A stretch of DNA of 64,000 bases. Origin: Aureimonas jatrophae (lineage in GTDB: Bacteria; Pseudomonadota; Alphaproteobacteria; Rhizobiales; Rhizobiaceae). Positions 8,859 to 17,077 of the stretch are shown here, in pieces. The position numbers and the translations under genes were made by a program. Position 1 is the stretch's first letter. The number at the start of each line of letters is the position of its first letter. Below the pieces are notes generated by a model, which was not told the origin of the DNA, made no database searches, and saw nothing but the letters and a program-made list of their open reading frames with translations. The stretch spans positions 62,001 through 126,000 of the forward strand of contig NZ_FNIT01000003.1 in the NCBI RefSeq assembly GCF_900104035.1, read 5' to 3'.

Positions 8859-9671
8859 ATGCGCATGCTGATCGCCGCCCTTGCCTTATCGTCGATCTCG
8901 GCGTTCGCAGCGCAAGCTGCCGACACGCCCGTCGATGTCGAACTCGTTCTAGCGGTTGACGTGTCCTGGTCGATGGATCGGGGCGAGCAGGAAATTCAGA
9001 GGGCTGGCTACGTTGCAGCGTTGCGCAGCCCAGAGGTCCAGAAGGCGATCCTGGAGGGCGGCTACGGCCGCATTGCGGTCGCCTATGTCGAGTGGGCAGG
9101 AGACTCCGCTCAGAACGTGGTCGTTCCCTGGACGATGATCGACTCGAAGGAGGCAGCCGAAGCCTTTGCCTATCGTTTGTCCGTCGAGGAGCCGGATCGC
9201 GAGCGTCGCACGTCGATCTCCGCGGCCATCGATTTCGTTGTTCCGATGTTCGACGACAACGGCTTCGAGGGGATGCGTCGGGTCATCGATATCTCGGGTG
9301 ACGGTCCGAACAATCAGGGGCGCCCCGTCTTGGCCGCGCGAAGCGCTGCCCTGGAGCGCGGTATCACCATCAACGGCTTGCCGCTCATGACGTCGGGTGA
9401 GGGCGATCCCATGGGGCGCTGGGGTTCGATCGCGAACCTCGATCGCTACTATGCGGACTGCGTGATCGGCGGTCCCGGAGCCTTCGTGATTCCGGTCAAC
9501 GAGTGGTCGCAGTTTCCGGAAGCTGTTCGCCGGAAGCTGGTGCTGGAACTGGCGGACGTCTGGCCGACGCGCGAGAGCCCGGAAGCGTCGCCCGTGCTGC
9601 GTATTGCAGCATCGAACGCCTCGGACTGCCTGGTTGGGGAAGCGATGTGGCAGCGCCGCTACGACCGCTGA
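8859..9671 (+). CDS. DUF1194 protein with von Willebrand A domain, secreted
   Basis: 270 residues. An N-terminal signal peptide (about residues 1-22, ending AQA) precedes a vWA-like domain with a metal-ion site motif DVSWSM shortly after the mature start, and the DISGDGPNNQG stretch typical of DUF1194. Such proteins are exported alphaproteobacterial proteins of unknown function. The start at 8859 is chosen because GGAG lies nine bases upstream and it gives a clean signal peptide; ATGs at 8811 and 8844 would add an unlikely polar leader. It stands alone, convergent with the YbhN-like gene, five bases apart. Confidence 0.85.
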   Translation: MRMLIAALALSSISAFAAQAADTPVDVELVLAVDVSWSMDRGEQEIQRAGYVAALRSPEVQKAILEGGYGRIAVAYVEWAGDSAQNVVVPWTMIDSKEAAEAFAYRLSVEEPDRERRTSISAAIDFVVPMFDDNGFEGMRRVIDISGDGPNNQGRPVLAARSAALERGITINGLPLMTSGEGDPMGRWGSIANLDRYYADCVIGGPGAFVIPVNEWSQFPEAVRRKLVLELADVWPTRESPEASPVLRIAASNASDCLVGEAMWQRRYDR

Positions 9672-9675
9672 CGCG

Positions 9676-10635
9676 TTAGACCTCGGACCGCGTGGGTGAA
9701 CGGGTTTCCGCACCCCGGCGTCGCATCGCCCCTTGCTCGAACACCAGAACCATCAGGATTGCGAACGCGAAGGGAACGAGGAGGTAGAGAATTCGGAACA
9801 CGAGAAGGGCCGCCAACACGTCCGTCTCCGCCATATCCGACAGGCCCGCGAGAAACGTGACCTCCAGTACCCCGAGACCGCCCGGCGCGTGGGAGATCAA
9901 AGCCAGCGAGAAGGAGATGACGAAGATCGCCAACACCGTGACGAAGCCGGGATTTCCGGCTGCCGGCAGCGCGAAGTAGATGATGGCGGCGGCTGCCACG
10001 ATCTCGAGCGGCGCCGCCACGAGCTGACGCAGAACGACGTCGCGCTTGGGATATTGCAGCTGGAATTTGCCAATATGTCGAGGTGGTAGCCCGCGAAGGC
10101 TCCCGTAGACGTAGAGAGTCAGAGCGGCGACAATCGCCAGGGCGACGGCGACCGGGACAATCTGCGGCACGTCGAAGTAGCGCTGAACGATCGACGGGTT
10201 TATCAGCAGCGACGCTGCGGTGACGATCAGAACGCCTAAACCGAAGGTGAACGAACAGAAGGCGATCAGCAGCGCGATCTCCGATCCGCGCAGTCCCTTG
10301 GATGAATACGCTCGATAGCGAACGACGGCGCCAGAGAAGACCGAAGCACCGATATTATGCGACAGCGCATACGTCGTGAACGAGGTCGCCGCGACGAAGG
10401 GCATCGAGATGCGACGCCCCACATGCCGCAGGGCCAACCGGTCATAATAGGCGAGCATGACGTAGGCGAGGGCGGCCGACAGGATCGATCCGGTCCACTG
10501 CCCGGCGCTGATCGCGGTGAAACTCGACCAGATATCTTCCAGAGATAGGCCGCGGACCTCGCGGTAGAGGAGCCAGCAGGAAACGATGACGGCGAGACCG
10601 CCGATCACCGGCCAAATGGCATCCTTCATCTTCAT
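9676..10635 (-). CDS. UPF0104/YbhN-family lysylphosphatidylglycerol synthetase-like membrane protein
   Basis: 319 residues with about eight membrane helices. The family resembles the flippase half of MprF (lysyl-PG synthase TM region), shown by the pattern SHNIGASVFSGAVVRYRAYS and the loop SHAPGGLGVLEVTFL near residue 250. No aminoacyl transferase domain is present, so lysyl transfer is not expected; these proteins are thought to move lipids or lipid-linked molecules. GGAAGG seven bases before the ATG supports the start. It is monocistronic as far as can be seen. Confidence 0.85.
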   Translation of the reverse strand: MKMKDAIWPVIGGLAVIVSCWLLYREVRGLSLEDIWSSFTAISAGQWTGSILSAALAYVMLAYYDRLALRHVGRRISMPFVAATSFTTYALSHNIGASVFSGAVVRYRAYSSKGLRGSEIALLIAFCSFTFGLGVLIVTAASLLINPSIVQRYFDVPQIVPVAVALAIVAALTLYVYGSLRGLPPRHIGKFQLQYPKRDVVLRQLVAAPLEIVAAAAIIYFALPAAGNPGFVTVLAIFVISFSLALISHAPGGLGVLEVTFLAGLSDMAETDVLAALLVFRILYLLVPFAFAILMVLVFEQGAMRRRGAETRSPTRSEV

Positions 10636-10960
10636 GCGGCGTCCTTCCCATTCACGGGATCACTTCGATCGGGTTCGGGGCGCAGTCCCGCACCTTCGGC
10701 ACGGTGGCCCGTACATAGCCATTCAAGGCGACGCGCGAAAGAACACGAAACCGTTTGTCCGGAACGTGTTGCCGGTCGTGCGATCCGTTCTGATCTGCGG
10801 GTCTGACATATCGGGCCAGCCATCTCGGGACAGATGATCTTCAGCGTTCGGCATATGACCGATCGATCGGGAACGATCGATTTTCGTGGGAACCGCCGGA
10901 ACCAAATGCCGCACCGTGCCGTTCTTCGGCCGCATTCTCGACCTCTCGGAGTTCTTGGTC
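10636..10960. other. Intergenic region, 325 bases, no gene seen
   Basis: Lies between the YbhN-like gene (minus) and the entericidin gene (plus), so it should contain both promoters. Short open frames here have no recognisable protein signature or ribosome binding site. I see no structured RNA or repeat in it. Confidence 0.5.
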
Positions 10961-11110
10961 ATGATCCGTCGTATGCCTGCCGTCATCGTCGCTCTTACGG
11001 CCGTCATGGCCCTTTCGGCGTGTGCCAACACCGTGCGCGGCGTCGGTCGCGACGTTGGTAACACCGTCGAGGCAACCGGGCAGGCGGCGCGCGATATCGC
11101 TCCGCGCTGA
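10961..11110 (+). CDS. Entericidin A/B-family small lipoprotein
   Basis: 49 residues. A hydrophobic signal ending in the lipobox LSAC (Cys at residue 20) is followed by ANTVRGVGRDVGNTVEATG, which matches entericidin EcnA/EcnB proteins, small outer-membrane lipoproteins of the stationary-phase antidote/toxin type. GGAG sits nine bases before the ATG at 10961; a longer frame from 10886 lacks a signal sequence at its start and is rejected. Only one entericidin is present rather than the EcnA/EcnB pair of enterobacteria. A strong terminator follows. Confidence 0.9.
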   Translation: MIRRMPAVIVALTAVMALSACANTVRGVGRDVGNTVEATGQAARDIAPR

Positions 11111-11135
11111 TCGCAACAGGTTCTTGCAGACGAGG

Positions 11136-11169
11136 AAAAGGCGGTCGAGCATTCGGCCGCCTTTTTTGT
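11136..11169 (+). terminator. Rho-independent terminator after the entericidin gene
   Basis: Perfect nine-base stem, AAAAGGCGG (11136-11144) with CCGCCTTTT (11157-11165), twelve-base loop, followed by T residues to 11167. Confidence 0.9.
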
Positions 11170-11252
11170 TTGGTTTAGGGGGGCGCACAGGGGGGCAAGG
11201 TGATCTTGTGCACAGGGTTGCAGACGCTTCCCCGAGCGTTGTGTCTCCGCTT

Positions 11253-11588
11253 CTACCAGCGCAACCCCGACAGGACTTGAGCGATGTCCGTGCGACGGAA
11301 AGGTTTTCCGACGCAACGCACGTTTCGAAAGCGCGCGGGCAGGCCGTGGCGGTTTCCGGTCACGAAGCAAAAGGGGATCCTGCGATCCGCCAACCGGTCC
11401 GCGACCGGAAGGGAGGTTGTCCCGTACAGGTCGAGATCGAGCAACGCGAAGTCGACGTCCGCTTGGGAGAAGCTCATACCCTCGTTCAAGGTCCTGGCCC
11501 AAACGCAGTCGGCATCTGTGCTTTCGGACACGATGTCCTCGAGGTCCATCGCGATCAACGGTTCGTCTTCGACAATCAGAACACGCAT
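11253..11588 (-). CDS. Single-domain response regulator (receiver only)
   Basis: 111 residues, only a CheY-like receiver domain. The acidic pocket is VEDE at residues 7-10, the phosphoacceptor is D51 in FALLDLDL, the switch threonine is T77 in FVTG, and the conserved lysine is K95 in GKPF. It is slightly shorter than usual. There is no output domain, so it acts through protein contact or as a phosphate shuttle. No kinase is adjacent; the nearest is at about 21-22 kb. The divergent context gives no partner. Confidence 0.9.
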   Translation of the reverse strand: MRVLIVEDEPLIAMDLEDIVSESTDADCVWARTLNEGMSFSQADVDFALLDLDLYGTTSLPVADRLADRRIPFCFVTGNRHGLPARFRNVRCVGKPFRRTDIAQVLSGLRW

Positions 11589-11706
11589 CGGCCAGTCCCT
11601 CAGGTTCCCAGGGACACAACGAAACGCGCACGCTTATGTTCGATTTACATCAAATGCGAATGGTTGTTTCGAGTGGCATGGTTTCTGCCGAGTAAAAAAG
11701 CGGTGT

Positions 11707-13692
11707 TCAAATGGCGACCGCGACAGCTGACTGCGGCTCCATCCCGGACTGAGCGTTCGCGGCGAAGTTTCGCAGCATCGTATCCGCTACGCGGTCGGCG
11801 GGCATGGGCTTGCCGAAGTAGTATCCCTGCAACTGGTCGCATCCCAGTCGTGACAGGACGTCGGACTGTTCCCGGGTCTCGACGCCTTCAGTCGTCACCT
11901 TCATGCCCATGTGATGACCCATGGCGATGATCGTTTCGAGGATGCGCTCGATGTTGGGCTCGCCGTCGTTGAATGCGGCCATGAAGGATTGGTCGATCTT
12001 CAGCTTGTCGAACGGGAAGCGCCAGAGGTAGCCGAGCGAAGAGTAACCCGTTCCGAAGTCGTCCATCGCAATGGAGATGCCGAGCGCCTTGATGTCCTGC
12101 AACTGACGCAGGACCGTGTCACGGCGATCGAGCAACAAGGACTCGACCACCTCGATCTCGAGGCGATGTCCGGCGATGCCGGCATTCGCCAAGGCATCCT
12201 CGATGATCGGAAGGAGGTCGTCTTCCGCGAACTGGACCGCCGACAGATTCACCGAAACGAAGAGCGGCTCGGGCCAGAGGGCGATCTGGCGAGTCGCCTC
12301 GCGCAGGACCCAGTTCCCGATCTCCTTGATCAGCCCTCTTGCCTCCGCAATCGGGATGAAGACCGATGGAGGAATATAGCCGCCCGCTCCATCTGGGAGG
12401 CGGATCAAGGCCTCGAAACCGAGGGCGGTACCCTGCCTTGCCGAGACGATCGGTTGGTAGAAAAGTTCAAACCCGTCCTCAGCCAGGGCTGTTCGCACCA
12501 TCCGTTCGACCGTTCGGCGCCGGTGCGCTTCCTCGTCCATGCCTGGGTCGAACAGGACGTAGTTTCCAAGCTTGTGGCTCTTGTGGACCGTCAGGGCGAG
12601 TTCCGCGTGCCGAACGACTTCGTCGAAGGTTCGCCCATGATCGGGCGTCGACGCCGCACCGATGCAGATGCGGGGCTGCAGAGTATGGCCGTCGATGACG
12701 ACGTCCTGTTCCAACGCATGCTTCAGGCGCACGGCCAACCCATCGATCTCCGCAAGGGTCGTGGTGCGCCGCTGCAGGAGGACGAAGTCGTCCGGGCCGA
12801 TGCGAGCCGCGAGGTCTCCGACGTCCGGCATCGTCCGCAGGCGATTGGCGAGAGTCCGCAGCAGTTCGTCGCCGGTCGGCTGCCCGAGCGAGTTGTTGAT
12901 GTCGCCCAGGTTCTGAAGGTCCACGAAGAAGACCGTGAGGCGCTCGCGCGTCGCGCGTGCCGTCGCGAGGATGCGGTCGGCTTCCTCCTGTACCCGCTTG
13001 CGGTTGAGAAGCCCGGTCAAGGCGTCGTGGTTTGCGAGGAACTGGATGCGCTCATCGGCTTGCTCGATCCGCCGCTTGCGCTGGATGTAGATCAGGGCCG
13101 GGATGCCGGTCGCGGTCAAAAGAATGCCGACGAGAACGGCGGCTGCGATGCCGAGGACCCGGACGTAGCTGCCGTACGCGCGGCCGCTGTCGGGCATGAC
13201 GCCGAGGAAGCCGATGCGTTGGCCGTCGCGCTGCAGCGGAAGGATCACGACATAGTCGCCGGTCGCACGCTTCTCCAGCGCGACCCATGAGCCGTCTCGC
13301 CGGACATAGTCGTCGGCCAGCCGGTCGCCGGTCACGGTTCCGCCCGGACGATTGCGCAGGAGCCACTCGTAGCGGATGGAACGGGGCGAGAAGACCTCCG
13401 TGCCGCGATCATCGAAGATCGTGAAGTTCGCGATACCGGAGGCGGCCGATATGTCGCGGACCGCGGTTTCGATATCAGCTTCGCGCGAAACGCCGGTGAG
13501 AAGGGCGTCGAGCGCCGTCTGGTTTCCGGTCAGGTAGCTGGCGAAGCGCGTCGCCGCTCGCTCGGCGTCCGCTTCCATCAGCTTGTCGACGGATCGCTCG
13601 GCTAGAAAGACGCTCGCGCATGCAACGGTCGCGAGGACGATCGCCCCGCCCATCGTCGTCATCATGTACGAGCGAATTGCTTTGAGTTTCAT
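11707..13692 (-). CDS. Membrane GGDEF-EAL protein, probable c-di-GMP phosphodiesterase
   Basis: 661 residues. One membrane helix near the N-terminus (about 10-32), a periplasmic sensor of about 140 residues, a second helix (about 178-202), then GGDEF and EAL domains. The GGDEF signature is IGPDDF, with the second glycine replaced by proline and Glu by Asp, so cyclase activity is unlikely. The EAL domain keeps the key parts: EALIRL, the NLS motif, DDFGTGYSS, KIDQSF and EGVET. The protein should therefore degrade c-di-GMP, with the GGDEF domain possibly binding GTP as a regulator. GGGAGGGG nine bases upstream supports the ATG at 13692. Monocistronic. Confidence 0.92.
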   Translation of the reverse strand: MKLKAIRSYMMTTMGGAIVLATVACASVFLAERSVDKLMEADAERAATRFASYLTGNQTALDALLTGVSREADIETAVRDISAASGIANFTIFDDRGTEVFSPRSIRYEWLLRNRPGGTVTGDRLADDYVRRDGSWVALEKRATGDYVVILPLQRDGQRIGFLGVMPDSGRAYGSYVRVLGIAAAVLVGILLTATGIPALIYIQRKRRIEQADERIQFLANHDALTGLLNRKRVQEEADRILATARATRERLTVFFVDLQNLGDINNSLGQPTGDELLRTLANRLRTMPDVGDLAARIGPDDFVLLQRRTTTLAEIDGLAVRLKHALEQDVVIDGHTLQPRICIGAASTPDHGRTFDEVVRHAELALTVHKSHKLGNYVLFDPGMDEEAHRRRTVERMVRTALAEDGFELFYQPIVSARQGTALGFEALIRLPDGAGGYIPPSVFIPIAEARGLIKEIGNWVLREATRQIALWPEPLFVSVNLSAVQFAEDDLLPIIEDALANAGIAGHRLEIEVVESLLLDRRDTVLRQLQDIKALGISIAMDDFGTGYSSLGYLWRFPFDKLKIDQSFMAAFNDGEPNIERILETIIAMGHHMGMKVTTEGVETREQSDVLSRLGCDQLQGYYFGKPMPADRVADTMLRNFAANAQSGMEPQSAVAVAI

Positions 13693-13739
13693 CGCATATG
13701 GCCCCTCCCGGCAACCATAGGCGGCGGACCGTTAACAAG

Positions 13740-14684
13740 TCAGTTCACGGCGCGAGCGGGCGGGTCGATCTGCCAGCGTCTGTGGAACCACATCCATTGT
13801 TCGGGATGCTCCCGCACCCACGCCTCGACGACGTCGTTCAGCAGCTGACACGTCGCATCGATGTCAATGTCTCCGCTCGGGTCCCGTGGAAGCTCGAGTT
13901 TCGGCTTCAGTTCCAAGCGATAGCGTCCGTCGGGAAGTCGGATCGAGCGAGCGGGATGAACGTCGCAATCGAACTGACGAGCCAGCTTGGCGAGAAGCGG
14001 ATTCGTGCGGCAAGGGCGACCGAAGAACGTGCCAAGCCGGCCCTTCGCAAACTTCTGATCGACGAGCATGCCGACATGTCCGCCGCGTTGGAGAACGCCG
14101 GCGAGCGCCCAAGCCGCACCCGCCTTGGACGGAACGAGCTTGCCGCTGTTCGTGCGGCGCGTACGCTGCACCTCACGCGCGATGTAGCGATTGTTCGGCT
14201 GCCGGAAGAGGGCGGTGACCTCTAGACCGAACGTTGCGGCGCAGATGGGCAGGAGCTCGAAGCAGCCCGAATGCGCGGTAAAGAAGATCGTCGGGCGCGT
14301 GCTGTCGCGCAGGGCCTCGAAGATCTCGATCCCTTCGACCTCAATACGCCCGGTACCAGCCGGCTGCGATGGATCGAAGTCGAACAAAGCATCTAGGAAG
14401 ACATATTCGGCGGCAACTCGCCCCATCTGGCCCCAGTTCGAAACGGCCGTCGCCTGGATCCAAGCGTCGCTACGGTCCGGATAGGCAGCCCTCAGATTGG
14501 CGACCGCGAGCCGGTGTCGCGGCGTCCAGGGACCGATCCAGCGGGCGAGACGATCCGCCAGCGCCAGCCCACGCTCCGCCGGAAAGCGGCGCAGCAACGC
14601 GAGGATGGCGAATAGGACCTGCGCGACGAGGTAATTCCGTGCCTTCTTCTGGAGCTTCCAAGCCCGCGCGAGCCGCTGGTTCAT
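13740..14684 (-). CDS. lpxXL: Lipid A very-long-chain acyltransferase LpxXL (LpxL/HtrB family)
   Basis: 314 residues. LpxL-type acyltransferase with the HX4E catalytic motif HSGCFE (H138, E143), a hydrophobic N-terminal anchor near 18-32, and the C-terminal RRW segment. In rhizobia and Brucella, LpxXL moves a 27-hydroxyoctacosanoyl-type chain from AcpXL onto lipid A. Here it is the last gene of the acpXL-fabF2-fabF1-adh-lpxXL run and overlaps the adh stop codon (ATGA), which supports this member of the family over the housekeeping LpxL/LpxM. Inner membrane, cytoplasmic face. Confidence 0.92.
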   Translation of the reverse strand: MNQRLARAWKLQKKARNYLVAQVLFAILALLRRFPAERGLALADRLARWIGPWTPRHRLAVANLRAAYPDRSDAWIQATAVSNWGQMGRVAAEYVFLDALFDFDPSQPAGTGRIEVEGIEIFEALRDSTRPTIFFTAHSGCFELLPICAATFGLEVTALFRQPNNRYIAREVQRTRRTNSGKLVPSKAGAAWALAGVLQRGGHVGMLVDQKFAKGRLGTFFGRPCRTNPLLAKLARQFDCDVHPARSIRLPDGRYRLELKPKLELPRDPSGDIDIDATCQLLNDVVEAWVREHPEQWMWFHRRWQIDPPARAVN

Positions 14685-15733
14685 GCTGCGGCCCGCAGCT
14701 CCTCCTGATCCAGTCGAAGCAGAATCTTACCGAAGACCTGACGCCCCTCCATCCGGCTCAAGGCAACACCGATCTCGCCGAAGTCGACCTGCGTATCGAC
14801 GACCGGGCGAACCAGACCGCGGGCCATCTTCTGCATCGCGTCGGCCATGTTTTCCATGCGGCATCCGAAGGAACCGATCAGGCGCAGCTGCTGCTGGAAC
14901 AGCATCATGAGGTTGACCTGCGTCGACACACCCGACGTCGAACCGCATGTCACCAGACGCCCACCACGGCGCATGCACAGCATCGAACCGGCGAACGTAT
15001 CGGCGCCGACATGCTCGAACACGACATCGACACCGCGCTTTCGGGTCAGCTTGCGGACGGCACCTTCGAAACGATCCGTGCGATAGTTGATCACATGATC
15101 CGCGCCGAGCGCGCGCGCGGGTTCTATCTTCTCGTCGGAGCCGACCGTCGCGATTACGGTCGCACCGTGCCGCTTCGCAAGCTGAATGGCTGCGGTTCCG
15201 ATGCCCGACCCGCCAGCGTGAACGAGGATCGTCTCGCCGGGCTCGAGCTTGGCGTTGTCGAACAGCATGTGCTCGACCGTGCCGAACGTCACCGGCGCCA
15301 ACGCGGCACCGATCGCGTCGCAGCCCGGTGGGGCGGGGACGAGCAGCCGGGCCGGCAGATTGATGCGCTCCTGGGCGAACCCGTCGAGGTGAAAGCCGTG
15401 AACGCCGCCCACATGTTCGCAAAGGTTGTCGGCACCGGCGCGGCACGCCTTGCAGAGACCGCAAGTTCGCGCGCCATAGATCGAGACCAGTTGGCCGGGA
15501 ACAAGACCACTGGTTCCTTCGCCCAGGCGCTCGACAACGCCCGATGCCTCCGCGCCGATCGTCAAGGGCAGTTTGCGCTTGGCGAACGCCATGCCGCGCC
15601 AGCCCCAGACGTCGATATGGTTGAGAGCGACCACCGAGATGCGAACAGTGACCTCGCCCGGTCCGGGCGCGCCCGGCTCTTCGATTTCGACGAGCCGCAG
15701 GTCCTTGTCGGCTATGAGTTGCAGTGCGCGCAT
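14681..15733 (-). CDS. Zinc-binding dehydrogenase/quinone reductase-like enzyme of the VLCFA cluster
   Basis: 350 residues, medium-chain dehydrogenase/reductase. Shows the GroES-like N-terminal half, a structural-zinc type cysteine group (CGLCKACRAGADNLC), and the cofactor motif HAGGSGIGTAAIQLAK. In the rhizobial acpXL clusters an adh-type gene at this position is thought to serve as ketoacyl or enoyl reductase during elongation of the very long acyl chain. The start at 15733 follows the fabF1 stop by 40 bases; an upstream extension to 15946 would run into fabF1 and is rejected. Overlaps lpxXL by four bases. Confidence 0.88.
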   Translation of the reverse strand: MRALQLIADKDLRLVEIEEPGAPGPGEVTVRISVVALNHIDVWGWRGMAFAKRKLPLTIGAEASGVVERLGEGTSGLVPGQLVSIYGARTCGLCKACRAGADNLCEHVGGVHGFHLDGFAQERINLPARLLVPAPPGCDAIGAALAPVTFGTVEHMLFDNAKLEPGETILVHAGGSGIGTAAIQLAKRHGATVIATVGSDEKIEPARALGADHVINYRTDRFEGAVRKLTRKRGVDVVFEHVGADTFAGSMLCMRRGGRLVTCGSTSGVSTQVNLMMLFQQQLRLIGSFGCRMENMADAMQKMARGLVRPVVDTQVDFGEIGVALSRMEGRQVFGKILLRLDQEELRAAA

Positions 15734-15773
15734 GTTGGTCAAACCTTGGCTTCGCTCGGGCTCGGGCTCGGTA

Positions 15774-17060
15774 TCAGGCGCGCGGTTCGCGCCCGAGAAC
15801 CAGCGATACGTTCTGTCCGCCGAACCCGAAGGAGTTCGACAGCACGGCCGAAACGTCGGCGGATCGTGCCGTATGCGGCACCGTATCGAGCGGAATAGCG
15901 GGGTCGGGTTGGTCGTAGTTGATGGTCGGCGGCAGAACGCCCTCACGCATCGCCAGGATCGAGATCACCGCTTCGATGGCGCCGGCCGCCGTCAGCGTAT
16001 GTCCGATCATGGACTTCGAGGACGAGATGGGGGTGTGCTGGATGTTCTCGCCGAACACGGCGGCAAGGCCCGAATATTCCATCCGGTCGTTTTCCGGCGT
16101 CGAGGTGCCGTGAGCGTTGATGTACCCGATGTCCTCCGGACGCAGACCCGCGTCGGCCAGACCGGCCCGAAGCGTCGCGATGATCGGCGATCCGTCAGGC
16201 TTGGAGCGAGTGCGGTGGAAGTCATCCGCCTTCTCGCCCACCCCCAGGAGAACGCCGAGCACGGTCGCGCCTCGTGCCCGCGCCGCCGACAGCGATTCGA
16301 GAACCAACGCACCGGCGCCTTCCGCCATGACGAAACCGTCGCGGTCTCGCGAGAAGGGCTTGGAAGCGCGCTCCGGTACGGCATTCTGCGTCGAAAGAGC
16401 GGACAGAAGCGAGAAGCGGATCAACGCTTCGGCACCGACCGATCCGTCGGTGCCAATAGCGATGCAGCGCTCGGTCTCTCCGCGTCGGATGGCCTCGACG
16501 CCGAGCTGGATCGCGCTGGCACCCGAGGCGCAAGCGGTGGAAAGCGTCACCGGAAGGCCGCGCGTCCCGAGCTCATCGGACAGTCGCTCCGAGATGCCGC
16601 CGAACAGAGTGAGGTCGTAGATCGACTGCGACCGATTGGAGCGCGCCAGATCGAGCAGGCGATCATAGCCTGCCTCTTCGCGAGCCTCGCCGGGTAGCCC
16701 ATCGAGATAAAGCCGTTGCGACCACTCCAGTTCGATCGGGGGCGCCGCGAGGAACAGGGGACCCGCGAAATCCCCGTCCGGTAGACCGGACTGCTGGATT
16801 GCCTCACGACCGGCAGCCTCGGCGAGCGCATAGGAGAGATCGATGCCACTCCACGGCTCGACGTTCATGAAGTCGACGGTGCCAGCGATCGTCGTGCGAA
16901 GATTGTCGGTCGGAAACCGCGTGATCGTATGAATGCCCGAGCGACCGGCGGTCAGAGCCGTCCAGTTGTCCGCAACACCGCGGCCCAACGATGTGACGAG
17001 GCCGACGCCGGTCACGGCGACGACGGGACGACCGAGATGATCCAGATCGCTGCTAGGCAT
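15774..17060 (-). CDS. Beta-ketoacyl-ACP synthase of the VLCFA cluster (FabF1XL), catalytic subunit
   Basis: 428 residues with the full FabF triad: C177 in STACASG, H317 in NAHGTST and H354 in MIGHTLTAAG. It should elongate the acyl chain carried on AcpXL. Two starts are possible: ATG at 17060, used here, or GTG at 17081, which would overlap the fabF2 stop (GTGA) and add seven residues. Its neighbour fabF2 is a catalytically dead paralogue, so the two may form a heterodimer like the KS/chain-length-factor pair of type II polyketide synthases (inference). Confidence 0.93.
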   Translation of the reverse strand: MPSSDLDHLGRPVVAVTGVGLVTSLGRGVADNWTALTAGRSGIHTITRFPTDNLRTTIAGTVDFMNVEPWSGIDLSYALAEAAGREAIQQSGLPDGDFAGPLFLAAPPIELEWSQRLYLDGLPGEAREEAGYDRLLDLARSNRSQSIYDLTLFGGISERLSDELGTRGLPVTLSTACASGASAIQLGVEAIRRGETERCIAIGTDGSVGAEALIRFSLLSALSTQNAVPERASKPFSRDRDGFVMAEGAGALVLESLSAARARGATVLGVLLGVGEKADDFHRTRSKPDGSPIIATLRAGLADAGLRPEDIGYINAHGTSTPENDRMEYSGLAAVFGENIQHTPISSSKSMIGHTLTAAGAIEAVISILAMREGVLPPTINYDQPDPAIPLDTVPHTARSADVSAVLSNSFGFGGQNVSLVLGREPRA

Positions 17061-17077
17061 AACCGTCTCTTGTTTCC

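Noticed and set aside
10632-10837. Small open frames in the 325-base intergenic region
   Set aside because: No ribosome binding site, no hydrophobic or conserved pattern.
11911-13290. 459-residue open frame opposite the GGDEF-EAL gene
   Set aside because: Shadow of the real gene; low-complexity charged sequence without motifs.
14369-15898. 509-residue open frame across adh and lpxXL
   Set aside because: Antisense shadow spanning two well-supported genes.
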